From contig SNVD02009765.1 in NCBI GenBank assembly GCA_013180625.2, forward strand, positions 1-64,000: a stretch of DNA of 64,000 nt. Reading direction: 5' to 3'. Shown piece by piece: positions 22,153 through 32,620 of the stretch. The translations under genes were made by a program, and so were the position numbers. The DNA comes from Boswellia sacra (lineage: Eukaryota > Streptophyta > Magnoliopsida > Sapindales > Burseraceae). Within the stretch, counting starts at the first letter, position 1, and each line of letters opens with the position of its first letter. The notes beneath the pieces were generated by a model, which searched no databases, was not told the DNA's origin, and saw only the letters and a list, made by a program, of their open reading frames with translations.

Positions 22153-24324
22153 ATGGCTAGAGTTAAAACCACTGTGAAAGTGCTACGGGGGGAACCGAGT
22201 CATCAAACCCAGTCTTCTAGGGACAAGGATCCGGCGACCTACCGTAAAGAAGTTAACGAGTTTTATCAAAACTTCTTCGGTCCGGATCGGGAGCTGGGAC
22301 AGAATTCTGTCAACCATAAGGTGGTAGACACTGAAGGGGATAGTGATTGGTCGTCCTCCGCTACTTCGGATAGCGAACCGGAGGTCGAAAAGTGGTGGGA
22401 GGCCGACCATATTGATAACCAACTTCCGGACGATCGATTAAAGATATATAGAGCCCACTTCCTCATCCCGGCTTCAGTCATGCTTTTTCTTCCAAGGAAG
22501 GGTGATCGGTGGAGTAGGCCACCACGAGGTGTCATTGGTTTGAGCCTAGAGCTATTGAGAGCCGGTCTCCGGGTGCCTTTTGATAACTATGTTCGCCATA
22601 TACTCGATGCTATGGGCATCGCTCCTACCCAACTGTCGGCCAATGGGCGGAGGCTTCTGATAGCTTTCCAAAGTTTATTCAGAAGCGCCGGCCTTGGTGA
22701 CCCTACCACCAACCATGTTAAGCATATTTTTGCTATTCACCCACCGAATAGAGAGAAGACGGGTTACTACTATATATCCCAGCGAGGGAAGACGGATGAC
22801 CCCAACCGCCTTTTTGGCATTCCCTCCCATGTGAAAGAGTGGAAGTATAAGCAATTCTGGTGTGGTGGCGGTTGGAAGTACCAAGAAGTTACTCGTCTAA
22901 AGGGGGAGAAGTTGAAGATCAGGAGGCGTTTTGATGTTTGTGGTACCCTATTATAATGACACCCTATCCGCCTTTGTTGTGACAACTCTTGATCAACCGA
23001 CATTCTTTTTTGTTTTTATTGTAGCTCCTTGGACCAAATGTCCGCTGTTATCTCAGAAAGAGAGAGACGACTTACAAGTGGTTTTCAAGTTACCCGTGGA
23101 CTCGAAGAACGTGAATAACCTCACTGATCGGGAGCAATTGGCCCGTCTTGGCTTATCACCTCCAATTCCTCCGGAAGGTAAACTTGATCATTACTTTCTG
23201 ACCTTACTTCATCAAGCATGTGTTTGTTGTCTTACCTGCTTTATTTTCGTGCAGGACTATTTCCTTTACATCCTACCAAGAAGCAGTTTGCTCAACTCGT
23301 AGCCAAGATGCCGCTTAAGCCCTTCACTTATGACAGACCTAGTTCTTCCCAGAAGAAACGGAGCGGAAGTCCTTCGACTCTTGGACCCCCGAAGAGGAGA
23401 TCTAGTGGCCACAAGGAGATTCCCGTACGGAAGCCGGTTCCTAAAAGGTCTGCCTCCGTTCAGCCTGCGGGTGAAGTAGCAGCCTCTCAGCCTACTGGAA
23501 GCAGGTTACCCTCAACCTCTCAGCTACCCAAGCGTTTTACTTTTGACAGTACGGGCTTTCAGAGTGGATCAACATGCGGAGACTTCCTTCGGGAATTGTC
23601 TCAAAATGCTGCACGTCTCATGCCCACCAATGTCTTTCCTGAAGATGTAAAACTCACATACTTTGATACGATCGCCGTCGGGATGGGCATCATGCTTCAG
23701 GTTAGGCTTCACTGAGACCCTTTCTTCCTTTTTTCTTTATACTTTGAAAGTCATGACTTAACTCCTTCCTTCTCTTGGCCTTTCTCTCCATAGGCGACAG
23801 GACCTTTAGCTCAAGGAGAGTCTACCAATACCAATCTCCTCAAGGAGGTTAACCATCTCACTTCTGAGGTTGACGACTGGAAGGCGAAGCATCTAGTCTG
23901 CCTTGACAACTTAACCGAAACGGAAAGAAGAATGGCAGAGATGAAGGAACAGATGGGCAGAATGAAGGCAGACTTGTCCGAAGCCAAGAAGGAGGCAGCT
24001 ATCCAGCGTAAAAGGGCCAATGATTTTAGCCAAGAGCTTCGAGAGAGAGCTGCTACTGAGCAAAGTAGGATTGACAAAGCAGTCGCTCGCTTCCGTAGGG
24101 GTCGTGTCTACCAGCAGGCTATGGAACGCTCCTACATTGAGGGAGTCAATGGGGTGCGTAGATGGTTCCATGACCGCCATCTAGAGATTGATCAGTCACC
24201 CATAGCTGAGGAGTTAAACTTGGTAGAAGAGTCTATCCCTACAGCAGACTCTGATCCTGAGCAATTCTGCCGCCTCATCCTTAAAGATGAGGATTATGAG
24301 TCGACATTGGACACAGCAGCCTAG
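22153..24324 (+). CDS. Spliced antisense gene of the gypsy element (putative gypsy-type transposon family)
   Basis: A four-part coding model fits the sequence: 22153-22942, 23025-23177, 23255-23700 and 23794-24324. Each intron has GT and AG ends, and the reading frame is kept across all three joins (phases 1, 1 and 0). The start MARVKTTVKVL directly follows a splice acceptor. Part 1 is globular (LELLRAGLRVPFDNYVRHIL, a GYYYISQRG block). Part 3 is basic and Ser/Pro-rich. Part 4 is a long coiled coil (EMKEQMGRMKADLSEAKKEA). This layout matches the plant family annotated as putative gypsy-type transposon protein (Transposase_28, from memory) found antisense in Tat-type elements. Its function is not known. 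The TAG at 24322 may be premature: the frame continues acidic and Ser-rich for 23 more codons to a second TAG. Confidence 0.75.
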
Positions 24325-24771
24325 GAGGCCAAGCAAGGCGACTCTACCTCATCGTCTTCAGACGAAAAAGGAGGTGATGAGGCCACTTCTTAGAGATAGT
24401 TGGAATTCTTCCAACTAGGTAGATGCTCATTCATAGGGAACAATCATATCAAGGTTGCTCTCCCGGCCTTGACTTTACCTTTTACTGTCTTTACTTTCAG
24501 TTCGATGTACTAGGTGAGGATGTGTGGCATCCATCAACCAATTTTGGAATAATAAGAACACTAAGTAAAATTTTTTTTCTTTCTGGTGTTGTATTCTTTT
24601 ACTTGTTCCACCTCGTTGCAATTTGGTCATACATGTGCTTTTAAGGAGGTATAGTCACAAGAATTCTGAATAAAACGATCACTTTTATTGACAATCTCTT
24701 TATTGGTCTCCCTATGGGAGTTGTTACACATGCATAAGCTCCTGGGCGGAGTTACTGCACATATGGAGAGA
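24325..24771. other. Tail-to-tail gap between the antisense gene and the pol remnant
   Basis: This holds the possible readthrough tail of the antisense gene (to about 24393) and its 3' untranslated region, converging with the end of the minus-strand pol remnant. I see no separate gene here. Confidence 0.5.
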
Positions 24772-24962
24772 TTACAGGTAGTACTTCTTTGAGTGCTCAA
24801 TATTCCACGGACGACGGAGCACCCTCCCATCCGTGGTGACCAGTCTGTAGGTGCCTGGTCGGACGACTGCTTTGACTTGATAAAGACCCTCCCAGTTAAG
24901 TCCCAATGCTTCATCAATTGATTCTCGAGTACTTTGTGGCACTTGCCCACTTAGTTTATGAC
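24772..24962 (-). pseudogene. C-terminal tail of gypsy integrase
   Basis: On the minus strand a frame different from gag-protease reads LGLNWEGLYQVKAVV, then GTYRLVTTDGR and WNIEHSKKYYL before a stop at 24772. The NWEGPY-like block, the TY-L tract and the WNI-HL-YY ending are typical of the last part of Tat-type integrase. It directly follows the protease frame, overlapping its final codons in another frame. This shows a large internal deletion that removed RT, RNase H and the integrase core. Confidence 0.8.
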
Positions 24963-27482
24963 CACGGGAGGTTCTCCTCGAATCGTCAATAACTTATGTG
25001 CCTTCTCTTTAAAGGCCATGTTGTAGCACTCTCGAGAGGCTCGCTGTTCACCTCTAACTTCTCCTACACCAGCGGGTGTTGGAAACTTCAAGACATGATG
25101 ATAAACACCCGTCACGGCCTTGAAGTCGTAAAGTGATGGCCGTCCAAGAACGGCGTTATAAACACCCGGGTGATCTATTACAAGGAAGTTCACCATCTTG
25201 GTTGTTTGTAGGAAACCTTCTCCCAAGGTCACCGGTAACGAAATTACCCCCTCGGGAATAACTTTTCCTCCAGTGAATCCTATTAGGGAAGTTTGGATGC
25301 CTCTCATATCTTTGCGGTTAAGACCCAACTGATCAAATGCATCCAATGTCATTATGTCAGCCGAGCTTCCGTTGTCAATCAATACTCGTCGTAGCCTTTT
25401 ATTGGCTACTATCACTGTGAGGACCAAGGCATCACAATGTGGATGATGGATACCCTGCGCATCTCGCGATGAAAATGAGATAACATCATGATCTCCTACA
25501 TTGGTGGAAGAGGCTATCAAGTTGACTTCATGGCGAGGGAGGTCATATCTTGCTTGCCTGGCTAGGTGCCTTCGGGCTTGGGAGCTTGAACCAACCACTA
25601 TTCCCCCAAAAATTGTGGCTACTTCTTCTAATGGTTCCTTCCCTTTGTCATTTTTGTTGGAAGGTTCAGGAGGCCTATAAATGTATTCTTGTAGTTGGCC
25701 ATCCTTAATAAGACCCTCGATTTGTCTGCTCAGTTCGAAACAGTCTGCGGTATTATGACCATGTGCCTGGTGGAAATGACAATACTTTCTCTTGTCTCTT
25801 GTCTTTGGATTCGACCGTAAGGGGGCAGGTTCTTTCATAAGGCCTTTATCCTTGATTTCCTTTAGGATATCCTGCTGTGGCATAGTAAGCAACGTGAATG
25901 TATGGTGCTCCTCCTGAGGTTGGTCATGATGCTCTTGGCGGGGTCGGGTGGATGACCCTTGTAACAGAAAGCGATCATTTCTGACTATGTCTCGCGCAGA
26001 GCGTCGATCCGGAATTGATCTACGATTTCTATCATAAGGTTCTCCTCTATGATTATCATACGATCTTTTATCTGTACGGAAGGAATTAGGTACCACCGGA
26101 GTTTGCCTAGGGTAATTTGCTTGAAAAATTTTCTCTGCATCAGCATGGCTAGAAACCCTTGCTAATGCTTCTTGATACATACATGGGAGGTTGACGGAGA
26201 ATTCCCATGCTAGAGGGAGCCCCCCCCTGATTCCTTGAACCAAGCCTTGCATGGCGTAACCATCATGAAATAGGTCAACTCGTGAAACCTCCCGCTGATA
26301 TCTATTTAAGAACGGACGAAGGGTTTCATTACGACCCTGCTTGATTGAAAGAAGGCTCTGTGCTGGTCGACTCCTTGTTTTCATATTGTTGAAATGTGTG
26401 AGGAAACTACGGGCAAGCTCGTCAAAGCTGGAGATGGATGCAGCTGGTAGCCTTCTATACCATTGCTTAGCTGATCCTCCAAGGGTAAGAGAAAAAGTTC
26501 TGCACATGATTCCCCCTGAGACCCCTTATATCTCCATATGAGAAACAAAAGAGTCTAAATGCTCTCGGGGGTCCGTTGTCCCTTGGTAAAGCTCGAGTTG
26601 CGGCATCCGGATCCCATGTGGGTATCTTTCCCTTAGAATATCTTCAGCAAAGGGTGATTCCCATTGTGGACGCCCATCTTCTTCTCCTCCTGAACGCTTA
26701 ATCAACCTCTCCAGCTTATGGATTTTTTCATCCATTTCTCGTTTGAATTCTGCATAATGATTGTCTGATGTCCCCTCTTCTGAGACATCCATTGGGGAAT
26801 CATCTGGGCGATGATTCTTAACTCTAGGTGGTGAGCTGGGGCGATTTCTTTTGGGCTGATAATCACGTCCTGGAGCGTAAGAACCATGATAGGAATAGGC
26901 GGGCTGATCAACATTACTTCCTCTCGGTATCTGCTCAATGCTTATATGGCGCTTGTTGTTCAGAGAGTGTCGGAGGTCTACTGCAGGTAACCGTTGTGCA
27001 GATACGATATGCGAGGGAGAGGGAATCTGTGGATGAACATCCCCTCCTTGAACAATAGGATGGGGAAGATTCGATTGAATGAGCTGATGGCGAGGCAATC
27101 CAGTAGTCTGGGCGACTAAATCAGGACGTTCACCAACATCCGTCTGGACATTTGGTATTACCATGGCACTTATTAGGTTATTCCCAGCAGTGTTTGCAAC
27201 CTGCCGAGCACTTTGTCCAAATGCTTGATTGAACACAGTCACCATATGATTCATCTGTTCACTGAAATTCCGCATGGTATGTTCCATGGTAGTTAACCGA
27301 TTTGTCTTACCCTTCTTCGGTCTTCTAAGTGGGAGTCGGGGTTGCCTGAGGTTAGGCCCCACCCCAGAGGATATAACCAATGCTCTCCCTGTATCAATTA
27401 CCCTTCGGCATTGGGGAGGTGCTTCTACCTCGATTTCTTCGTCAACCTCTAGAGAGGTCGAGTGTTGAGATTCGTGACTCAT
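24951..27482 (-). pseudogene. gypsy gag-protease, one nonsense codon
   Basis: The frame opens at 27482 (MSHESQHSTSLEVDEEI). It has a low-complexity, charged N-terminus, then a retrotransposon gag core (REHLDSFVSHMEI, then CRTFSLTLGGSAKQWYRRL, then FLTHFNNMKTR). Next comes a His/Cys knuckle, YCHFHQAHGHNTADC, and an aspartic-protease site, VLIDNGSSADIMTLDAF, near 25390-25340. The frame is interrupted once, by TAA at 26526-26528 within the gag core, where related elements continue in frame. It ends at 24951. Product: capsid/nucleocapsid and protease for the element's own particles. One stop in about 840 codons suggests recent inactivation, although an element with no pol can also tolerate this. 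Confidence 0.88.
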
Positions 27483-27540
27483 GATGTGTTTGAGTATGTT
27501 TGGATGGGAGCAACAACTAAAAGAGGCTTAAATTGTCGTT

Positions 27541-27556
27541 CCCACAGACGGCGCCA
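27541..27556 (-). promoter_or_regulatory. Primer-binding site of the gypsy element
   Basis: On the minus strand TGGCGCCGTCTGTGGG starts two bases inside the 5' LTR. This is a primer-binding sequence commonly seen in plant gypsy elements and sets the transcription direction leftwards. Confidence 0.85.
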
Positions 27557-27558
27557 AC

Positions 27559-28123
27559 TGTTGATGCACGGTTTCTGGACAGCCAGGAAGCGGGTCGGAG
27601 CTCGGATCGTACGTCGGGTCCAGTCCTGCAAGCAAAGAAAGACAGTCAGGGGTGCCGGCGGAGGTGCTGGCGAAGACCCTCCGATGCTCAAGTCAGTTTC
27701 CGGCACTCCGGATTCTCTGGGAGAATTTCCTAGAGAGAGAAGCTCTCAAAAGTAAAGGAAATCTAGAGAGAGAATAAGTTCAGAAAAGTGTGCATACCTT
27801 GAGTAATATTTCGGAGGGTTTATATAGGAGTCAAGATGGGTCATTGTGGGACCCAGATAGTAGGCCCAGATGATGGGCTTCAGTAATGGGCTTACTGAAT
27901 TTACAAATAACTAGGCCCAGATAATGGGCTTCAGTAATGGGCTTACTGAATTAGAAATAACTAGGCCCAGATAATGGGCTTCAGTAATGGGCTTACTGTA
28001 TTAGAAATAATTGAGCCAGGATGGGTCATTGTGGAACCCAGATAACGGGCCCAGATAATGGACTACAATAATGGGCTTACTGTATTAGAAATAATTAGGC
28101 CCAATTTTGTTATGGTCATAACA
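27559..28123 (-). repeat. 5' LTR of the gypsy element
   Basis: The LTR is 565 bp, TGTT to AACA, nearly identical to 20047-20612 with the same internal subrepeats. Because the element reads leftwards, this copy holds the promoter for gag. Confidence 0.9.
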
Positions 28124-28771
28124 GGGTTGCCAGAGATGAAGGCGAATCAGCCATGGAATTAGAATTGACAAGGAAGAGAGAGAGAGAAAACAGAAAAGAA
28201 AACTTTGTTGTTTGATCTTATAATCATGTATTGGGAAAATTTGTTTTTGTTTTAAAGCGAATGTTTTGATCTTTTTGGATGTTCAATTTGATTCTTTGTT
28301 AAACTTTTGAACAAGATTGTTTTGATTCAATTGAATTGTTTTGAAGTTTAAGCTCTTTCGGTTGTGTTGCTCTATGATTTTAATTTGCTCCTCCATTTCT
28401 TTAAAAGCTTTTATGATCTTTTCTTGTACTCGATTAGGTATGCTGTGTTGCTCTATATTTTGCCTCAGTTGGCTTAATTAGTTGCTTTATGTTGCTCTAT
28501 GTTTTTGTTTCCACTTCACGATTCTATTTCTATTGAGATGAATCTGCATTGGAGCTGTCCATGGAGTTCTGCAACTTCTTCTAGAGCATTGATTTCCTCT
28601 CATTGTTATATGCCATTGTGAGAATTTTTTGTGCTTTTACCAAAATGCTCTGGTCCTTTAATTCAAAAGCAAACTTATTGGACTAAATGATACAAAAAGA
28701 TATATTTAAACCCAAAAGAGGCTTTCACCGGAAAATAGAGTAAAGTTCAGGGGGTGTTTTAATATTATCTC
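28124..28771 (-). other. Right part of the Mutator-like element: start of the captured exon and its leader
   Basis: 28124-28154 carries the first codons of the split exon that continues at 20041. Right of it is a GA-rich leader on the plus strand (CT-rich on the gene strand), then AT-rich promoter-like sequence to the terminal inverted repeat. A TTGCTCTATG word recurs near 28368, 28448 and 28491. Confidence 0.45.
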
Positions 28772-28781
28772 AAACATTAAT

Positions 28782-29305
28782 ACCTTAATTTTATATAGAC
28801 TATAAAGGTATTTTTTTAAAAATATTATTTTCAGATAAAATTTTAATTTAAAAAAATTAATAATAATGATATATCATACTAAGAAAAGGGATGTGTCAAA
28901 CATTTCTAAAGGTACTGACACATTGAAATAAATTGACAAAAGCATCGATGTCAAACATAATTTCTCAAATACATTCTCAAGTTCCACTGTTAATGGAGGC
29001 TTGACACCAAATCACCCACCAATCATTTGGATTGGAACAAAAAGACTCATCACCTTAGGAATTGGGTCAGTATAGTATTCTAACTTTGCCTATAGCTATA
29101 AGCCTTATAATACCAAGCTTCAATCCAATATAAAGTTCCAAATTGTGGAAACAATTCCTAAAAAATTGCCTGGTCCCATTCATTATGATATACACTTTGA
29201 GACTTTCTTGTTAAATCATGATCTTATTAGAAATTGATAAAAATGATCAAGTGGACACGAAGCCCCAAACAAAAATAGAAATTTTACAATTGAGCAATTA
29301 AAGAA
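28782..29305. other. Intergenic, nothing recognised
   Basis: This AT-rich sequence lies between the right target copy of the Mutator-like element and the 3' end of the CC-only gene. It would contain the 3' untranslated region of that gene. No motif is recognised. Confidence 0.45.
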
Positions 29306-29830
29306 TCACATTCTGGGTATGAAGCAAGCACAAAAGAAGCCACCGCTATATAATTTGCTGATATATTTCTTTATAACTGAACTTGGTTCTGCCTCAACCA
29401 TCAAGTCTATCTGATGGGGTTGATTCTTCAGAGATATAATCTTCTTATTCACTTTCACAAGCCGTTTACCAAGCTTCATCGCCCTAATCAGAAACAAGAA
29501 TTTCTTGGCACTTACGGTTTCATATTCGATCTTCAGTTGCTTGATCTCATCTTTAATCTTCCCCACCTCAACAAGCCACAGTTGACAAGACTTTGCTTTT
29601 CCAAGTTGATCTTGTTTAGAGTACTTATCCAATTTTGATTTCACGAATTTTTCCATATTACTCAAATATATTTCTTCACTTTCAAGCTCGCTCAGGTTGT
29701 TCCTCATGTTTTTCATATAATGATAATGGCGCTTTAGACACTTGAATCCCTTTAGTCCACCCTTTACCATTAACATATAGATAATTGAGCCAGCTGCTTG
29801 CCCAATTGCTTGCAGGAGTATTACCTCCAT
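29306..29830 (-). CDS. CC-only protein related to the N-terminus of RPS2/RPS5-type receptors
   Basis: The 174-codon frame starts MEVILLQAIGQAAG, 5 bases after a GCATGCAG acceptor-like AG, the arrangement seen at its paralogs. A short hydrophobic N-terminus (QAIGQAAGSIIYML) leads into a heptad-rich coiled coil (MKNMRNNLSELESEEIYLSN), the WLVEVGKIKDEI motif of this CC class, and a second helix pair (LGKRLVKVNKKIISLKNQ). It stops 22 codons after EAEPSS with a Cys-containing tail, GGFFCACFIPRM. There is no NB-ARC downstream. Known CC domains of this class act at the plasma membrane in immune signalling. Whether this short protein acts as a decoy, helper or nothing is unknown. It is the cleanest open copy in the window. 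Confidence 0.7.
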   Translation of the reverse strand: MEVILLQAIGQAAGSIIYMLMVKGGLKGFKCLKRHYHYMKNMRNNLSELESEEIYLSNMEKFVKSKLDKYSKQDQLGKAKSCQLWLVEVGKIKDEIKQLKIEYETVSAKKFLFLIRAMKLGKRLVKVNKKIISLKNQPHQIDLMVEAEPSSVIKKYISKLYSGGFFCACFIPRM

Positions 29831-29904
29831 TGATCCTGCATGCATGCAAAGATACATAAGATTAAAAATAATTCTTGAATTTTCGATTCATAGGGAAAAA
29901 ATAT

Positions 29905-30118
29905 GAGTAATGTTACTCTTACAAACTATTTATACAAACTCACCCATACAAACTGACGTGGCATGATGTGATTTGATAAATAAATGCAGTGATTTGATAA
30001 ATATATATTAATAATAAATGATATTAATTAACATGGGTGATGTGGCAATCATATAAGGATGTCACATCAGTTTGTATGTGTGAGTTTGTATAAATAGTTT
30101 GTATGAGTAGCATTACTC
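29905..30118. mobile_element. Mutator-type MITE with long terminal inverted repeats
   Basis: The 214-bp unit starts GAGTAATGTTACTC and ends GAGTAGCATTACTC. About 60 bp at each end are inverted copies (ACAAACTATTTATACAAACT and its complement). It is flanked by the identical 9-mer AAAAAATAT (29896-29904, 30119-30127). It is non-coding. If the CC gene uses the proposed upstream exon near 31.2 kb, the MITE lies in its 5' intron. Confidence 0.88.
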
Positions 30119-30127
30119 AAAAAATAT

Positions 30128-31612
30128 TGCTCTATTGGTATAGTTAAACTCATACCTTTACGTAATTTCAATTTGCTTCCCTTGAAAGATGTTATTTCTC
30201 TAATGCAATTTGCAACTCAATTTGTGAACAAAGTTGTAGCTGTTTCAAGTGTTAATGTTCTGATGACAATTCTTGACAATGATCTGATCCAACTCAAACA
30301 TTGACCTGCATTAAGGTTCTTATTGCTCAACACAAAACTCCACGCAGAAAGCTGTTGAAAAATAATATAAGAAAAGACTGATCAGTAGTTGCATATACAC
30401 GGGATCCTTTGGTTTGGCACATAAGTTACTTACAATAAATAATTATTAAGTGTTAGCGAGTCATTTTCGTTCCTCTCTTTTTAAGAGTACATTTTGTACT
30501 TCAATTTTTAAATTCTCTTCTAATTTTGCTCCAGATGTCCAACTTAAAATGGCTAACCCAATAGACTACCCTCAGATGAGACTCTCTTGGTGGAGGCAAC
30601 GACAACACCGACCCTATATAGTTACTCGCCCAAAACTAGGGACTCATACCACATATAAAGCTTCAAATGAACCCAAAAGGCTAACTTGATAGCTAGAGTG
30701 GCCAATCTTTTCATATACCCCAAGACCCCTCCTTAACCATCTACTGTAGGACTCAACACTAATTAATAAAACTTCGGAACGAAAAGATATAAATAAGAAT
30801 ATATGTTAAGAAACAAAAAGTAATAAAAATAGTATGTGTGTGTATATGTATATAATTAACATATCATTTCAAGACATATTTAATGTTAACAAATTACTTT
30901 TGCTTAAGTAGAAAAAAAAATTTTTTAAGGATTTTCTATAATAAAATCAAAATATTGACTATCGTTTTGGAAGATCCTACAAATTGTAAAACGAAAAGTT
31001 TATGCAACATACTGGGGGAAAGAGAGACCTTCATGCCAAAACAAGCAATATATATTCAACTTACATATAGAGATAGTAATTAATTGACGATGATCTCTGT
31101 TGGCTGGCCGAAGTATCTACCCATAGCTAAATTAGAGAATTAGCAATGAACCTGAAATTTTCTTGATTTTTCTTCTGTCTGGAAACTTGATTGAAACCGG
31201 TTATTTATAGTGCTGATCAATATTTTAATTAAGAGAGAAACAAATACATAAGCCAATGAGCTAGCTGTATCGATTAAGGGTATGAAATGCGACAAGTACA
31301 AAATAATTGCATACCTAACCCATGGAGCTTACCAGCTGGCACGTATTCATGATTCTGTTTAAGTTAATTTTATCTTATTTTATACAAGTTATTCAATGTT
31401 TAAAACCTTTAATATTTTAATAGAAAAGTCAACATCTTTAGTCTGTATTGACCCAAAATTTTTTTATTTTTTTTAAATATTTTTGAACCCCAATTTTATA
31501 CGAGTATCTTTGAACCCCTAATAGTATTGAGAAAAAACCGCCAGCTTCGAAAGATTTTGAGAAGTATCAGAAACATTCTGAACATGTTAATTATCGTTAG
31601 TGAAAAATATAA
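30128..31612. other. Upstream region of the CC-only gene
   Basis: This is AT-rich sequence. A possible 5' untranslated exon on the minus strand ends at 31152 with AATTTCAG followed by GTTCAT; it contains CAGACAGAAGAAAAATCAAG, which resembles the leader exon at 46101-46183 (CAGAAGAAAGAACTAAG). That assignment is tentative. No other gene is seen. Confidence 0.35.
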
Positions 31613-31620
31613 CTTATCAC

Positions 31621-32612
31621 TAGGAGTGTTTAAAATTACCCGATCCCATCCGATCTGATCGGATTTTGTCGGGTTGGTCGGGTCTGTGGCGGGTCAGGGT
31701 AATAAAAAACCCAACATCGGGTTTTAAAATTCAGATTTTGTGCAATCGGGTTTAAGATTGGGTTTAATTCATGTAACCTGATATAACCCGACCCGATCAA
31801 AAAGACCAAAAAACTATCAAAACGCTCGACAAAACTCGACGAGCTCGATAGCGCTCGACACGACTCGACATGTAAGTGTCGAGTGTCGAGTGACTCATCC
31901 GACACTCGATGTCTTCAAAAATAGACTGATATCAAGTGTCGGTTGTGAATCCAAAATGACTCAACATATAAGTGTTGAATGTCGGATGAGCCACTTGACA
32001 CTCGACACTTATATGTTGAATCGTGTCGGATTCACAACCGACACTCGATATTAGACTATTTTCGAATCAGACACTCGACACTATCTACTCGACATATCGA
32101 GTCGTGTCGGATACATGTCGAGTAGATAGTGTCGAGTGTCAGATGATGCATCCGACACTCGATATCTTCGAAAATAGTCTGATATCGAGTGTCAGTTGTG
32201 AATCCGACACAACTCGACATGTAAGTGTCGAGTGTCGAGTGTCGGATGATTCATCTGACACTCGATTTCTTCGAAAATTATCTGATATCGAGTGTCGGTT
32301 GTGAATCCGACACGACTCGACATGTCAAGTGTCGAGTGTTGAGTGGTGTCAGATGAATCATCCGACACTCGATTTCTTCGAAAATTGTCTAATATCGAGT
32401 GTCGGTTGTGAATCCAACACGACTCGACATGTAAGTGTCGAGTGTCGAGTGGACCCGATAGACACGACCAACCCGACCATTCGAATTATATCTTGAGTTA
32501 CATGCATCAGAAGCCCGATAACGGGTTTATTTTTCAAAAGCCGATGCATCATCGGGTTGAGTCAGGTCGAGTCGGGTTGGGCAAAACCCGACCCAACCCG
32601 TGTGCACCCCTA
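31621..32612. mobile_element. Non-autonomous hAT-like element built of GTCGAGTGTCG repeats
   Basis: The 992-bp element starts TAGGAGTG and ends TGCACCCCTA. It is flanked by the identical 8-mer CTTATCAC (31613-31620, 32613-32620), the hAT duplication length. The ends are rich in CCCGACCCG-type words. The interior (about 31820-32450) consists of four to five copies of an approximately 110-120 bp unit containing both GTCGAGTGTCG and its complement CGACACTCGA, so each unit can form hairpins. No transposase is encoded; the frames here are repeat by-products. Confidence 0.87.
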
Positions 32613-32620
32613 CTTATCAC

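Larger units (their letters stand above)
20047..28123 (-). mobile_element. Ty3-gypsy (Tat-like) retrotransposon with pol deleted and an antisense gene
   Basis: The LTRs 20047-20612 and 27559-28123 are nearly identical. They begin TGTTGATGCACGG and end GGTCATAACA, and the element is flanked by exact GGGTT duplications (20042-20046, 28124-28128). The primer-binding site adjoins the right LTR and the purine tract adjoins the left, so the element reads on the minus strand. Gag and protease are present and nearly open. Reverse transcriptase, RNase H and most of integrase are absent; only the integrase C-terminal tail follows protease. The remaining internal space holds a spliced gene on the plus strand. 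The element cannot move by itself. Near-identical LTRs suggest a fairly recent insertion by trans-mobilisation. Confidence 0.93.
17812..28771. mobile_element. Mutator-like element carrying genic sequence, invaded by a gypsy element
   Basis: The left end (TAGATAATATCAAAACCACC) and the reverse complement of the right end (GAGATAATATTAAAACACCC) continue to match for about 100 bp. That stretch includes CCTGAACTTT-like, AAAGCCTCTTT and ATCTTTTTGTAT blocks. The two ends are flanked by the identical 10-mer AAACATTAAT (17802-17811 and 28772-28781), a Mutator-length target duplication. Removing the inserted gypsy element (20047-28123 plus one 5-bp target copy) leaves about 2.9 kb. No MULE transposase is visible in that remainder; it holds minus-strand open frames instead, so the element is non-autonomous. 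Confidence 0.78.

Noticed and set aside
22183..23003. Minus-strand frames opposite the antisense gene
   Set aside because: They are shadows of the plus-strand coding exons. The plus model has splice-consistent frames and a coiled coil.
26341..27755. Plus-strand frames opposite gag and across the 5' LTR
   Set aside because: They are shadows of gag-protease and LTR sequence.
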